The notes under the pieces: generated by a model
The model's database searches: none
Seen by the model: only the letters and a program-made list of their open reading frames with translations
What the model was told of the DNA's origin: nothing
Shown here: positions 9,722 to 10,816 of the stretch, piece after piece
Numbering within the stretch: position 1 is the first letter of the stretch
Layout: every line of letters begins with the position of its first letter
Position numbers and translations under genes: made by a program
Assembly (NCBI GenBank): GCA_946629405.1
Contig: CAMOXW010000168.1
Location: 1-10,816, forward strand
From: an uncultured Ruminococcus sp.
Lineage (GTDB): Bacteria; Bacillota_A; Clostridia; Oscillospirales; Ruminococcaceae
Length of the DNA stretch: 10,816 nt
Direction of reading: 5' to 3'

Positions 9722-9746
9722 ATAGATTGGATTGACATTTTTAAAA

Positions 9747-9775
9747 ATTATAGCACAATATTTCTGTTATGTCAA
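9747..9775 (-). promoter_or_regulatory. promoter of the hydrolase gene, perfect consensus
   Basis: Read on the minus strand, TTGACA (9775-9770) and TATAAT (9752-9747) are separated by 17 nt, with an extended -10 TGC directly before TATAAT. The expected start is near 9740, giving a leader of about 30 nt. The -35 box begins 1 nt after the T-tract of the pnp terminator, so the two elements are packed with no spare sequence. Confidence 0.85.
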
Positions 9776-9776
9776 G

Positions 9777-9808
9777 AAAAAACGCCGCCGTATTTTTACG
9801 GCAGCGTT
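9777..9808 (-). terminator. strong rho-independent terminator of pnp
   Basis: On the minus strand AACGCTGCCGTA (9808-9797) pairs with TACGGCGGCGTT (9792-9781) through 12 pairs, one of them G-U, around an AAAA-type loop. A run of six T (9782-9777) follows. It begins 7 nt after the pnp stop codon and should end pnp transcription efficiently, making the hydrolase depend on its own promoter. Confidence 0.92.
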
Positions 9809-9815
9809 ATCTGTT

Positions 9816-10816
9816 TTACTTATTCTGCTTGGCCTCAATATCAGCAAGAGCATCCTTGCGGGAAAGATTGAGACGGTTCATACGGTCATAGCCAAGAACC
9901 TTAACAACGATCTCGTCTCCGACAGTTACAACGTCCTCTACTTTTTCGACTCTCTGCTTGTCAAGCTTGGAGATGTGTACAAGTCCGTCAACACCGGGAA
10001 CGATCTCAACGAATGCACCGATCTCGATAGTCTTTACGACCTTTCCTCTGTAAAGGGCGCCAACCTCAGGACCGAATGCGATAGTATTTACGATCTGAAG
10101 AGCCTTCTTGGCATTCTCGCCGTTTACGCCGCTGATGAATACATTTCCGTCGTCATTGATGTCGATTTTGACATCGCAGTCAGCAGAAATCTTCTGGATC
10201 ACCTTTCCGCCGGATCCGATGACCTCACGGATCTTATCTACCGGCACCTTTGTCTGGAGCATCTTGGGAGCATACTTGCTAACTTCATCTCTTGGAGCGG
10301 GGATAGCCTTCAGCATGATCTCGTCGAGGATATAGATACGAGCCTTTCTTGTTTTCTCGAAAGCCTCCTTTATGATAGCAGGAGTAAGACCGTCTACCTT
10401 GATGTCCACCTGGATAGCAGTGATACCTTTGTGAGTACCGCCAACCTTGAAGTCCATATCGCCGAAGAAGTCCTCAAGCCCCTGGATATCGACCATTGTC
10501 ATGAACTCGTCGCTGTCAGGCTTCGTGATAAGTCCGCAGGAGATGCCGGCTACAGGAGCCTTTATAGGAACACCGGCGTCCATAAGTGCAAGGGTCGAAC
10601 CGCAGATAGAGCCCTGTGAGGTCGAACCGTTGGAGGAAAGTACCTCTGAAACAAGTCTCAGTGAATATGGGAACTCATCAACGGAGGGGATAACAGGAGC
10701 AAGTGCTCTTTCAGCGAGCGCACCGTGACCAATCTCGCGGCGTCCGGGACCTCTGCTGGGCTTTGTTTCGCCGACAGAGTAGCTCGGGAAGTTATATTGG
10801 TGCATATATCTCTTAG
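9816..10816 (-). CDS. pnp: polynucleotide phosphorylase, C-terminal half (5' end beyond window)
   Basis: PNPase degrades RNA from the 3' end with phosphate, releasing nucleoside diphosphates, and works as a ring-shaped trimer in mRNA decay. The 332 visible residues hold part of the second RNase PH domain, then KH and S1 RNA-binding domains. [17 protein letters not shown] and [18 protein letters not shown] are family signatures. [15 protein letters not shown] retains the acidic and lysine residues that correspond, from memory, to E. coli D486, D492 and K494. The KH loop is IGSGGKVIQ and the S1 domain begins [17 protein letters not shown]. The protein ends soon after S1 (ADIEAKQNK), with no long tail. 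The Met at 10803-10805 is internal: the frame stays open to the window edge with the expected KRY before it, so the gene is partial. Confidence 0.97.
   Translation of the reverse strand, partial: KRYMHQYNFPSYSVGETKPSRGPGRREIGHGALAERALAPVIPSVDEFPYSLRLVSEVLSSNGSTSQGSICGSTLALMDAGVPIKAPVAGISCGLITKPDSDEFMTMVDIQGLEDFFGDMDFKVGGTHKGITAIQVDIKVDGLTPAIIKEAFEKTRKARIYILDEIMLKAIPAPRDEVSKYAPKMLQTKVPVDKIREVIGSGGKVIQKISADCDVKIDINDDGNVFISGVNGENAKKALQIVNTIAFGPEVGALYRGKVVKTIEIGAFVEIVPGVDGLVHISKLDKQRVEKVEDVVTVGDEIVVKVLGYDRMNRLNLSRKDALADIEAKQNK

Noticed and set aside
9709..9738. Ten-residue N-terminal extension of the hydrolase from the ATG at 9738
   Set aside because: The expected transcription start is near 9740, leaving no leader, while AGAGGT at 9716-9721 serves the downstream ATG.
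9732..10619. 295-residue open frame on the plus strand
   Set aside because: It is antisense to pnp, whose protein signatures are unmistakable. It lacks a ribosome binding site and its product has no recognisable motif; its start also overlaps the minus-strand promoter.
10803..10805. Start codon of a short PNPase-like gene
   Set aside because: The frame continues upstream to the window edge with family-typical KRY before this Met, so it is internal to pnp.

Overview
The window is an ordinary, well-preserved chromosomal segment. Its centrepiece is a complete nine-gene V/A-type (vacuolar-like) ATPase operon. Protein style, strong AGGAGG-like ribosome binding sites, sigma-70/sigma-A consensus promoters and E. 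hirae-like gene order point to a Firmicute, most plausibly an anaerobic Clostridia member such as a Ruminococcus-like Oscillospiraceae. The taxonomic call is inference; no rRNA or marker search was possible.

Layout, left to right. (1) 1-429, plus strand: the 3' part of a Nudix hydrolase gene, cut by the left edge, followed by a small palindrome at 433-449. (2) 430-661: an AT-rich control region with two very similar perfect-consensus promoters (-35 boxes at 468 and 590), a terminator-like hairpin between them (525-559) and a 17-bp dyad (629-645) over the start region of the second promoter. (3) 662-9139, plus strand: ntpF-I-K-E-C-G-A-B-D, tightly packed with overlaps of 8 nt (I/K, C/G) and 1 nt (A/B). 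It is closed by a strong hairpin at 9145-9170 that also suits the convergent gene. (4) 9184-9708, minus strand: an isochorismatase-like cysteine hydrolase with its own consensus promoter (9747-9775). (5) 9816-10816, minus strand: the 3' half of pnp (polynucleotide phosphorylase), running off the right edge, with a strong terminator at 9777-9808 whose T-tract almost touches the hydrolase promoter.

How it works together. A3B3 (NtpA, NtpB) hydrolyses or makes ATP. NtpD and NtpG (subunits D and F) form the central axle, and NtpC (subunit d) couples the axle to the membrane ring of NtpK (c). NtpI (a) carries the ion path, and NtpE/NtpF (E/G) form the peripheral stalks. The residues that bind sodium in the E. 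hirae c ring are all present in NtpK, so a Na+-translocating enzyme is the best prediction. No ntpH or ntpJ gene follows ntpD.

I found no CRISPR, mobile element, tRNA or rRNA, and no convincing undescribed multi-gene system. The most interesting region is the compact control region upstream of ntpF, with a possible 50-60 nt RNA or attenuator and a TetR-like dyad.
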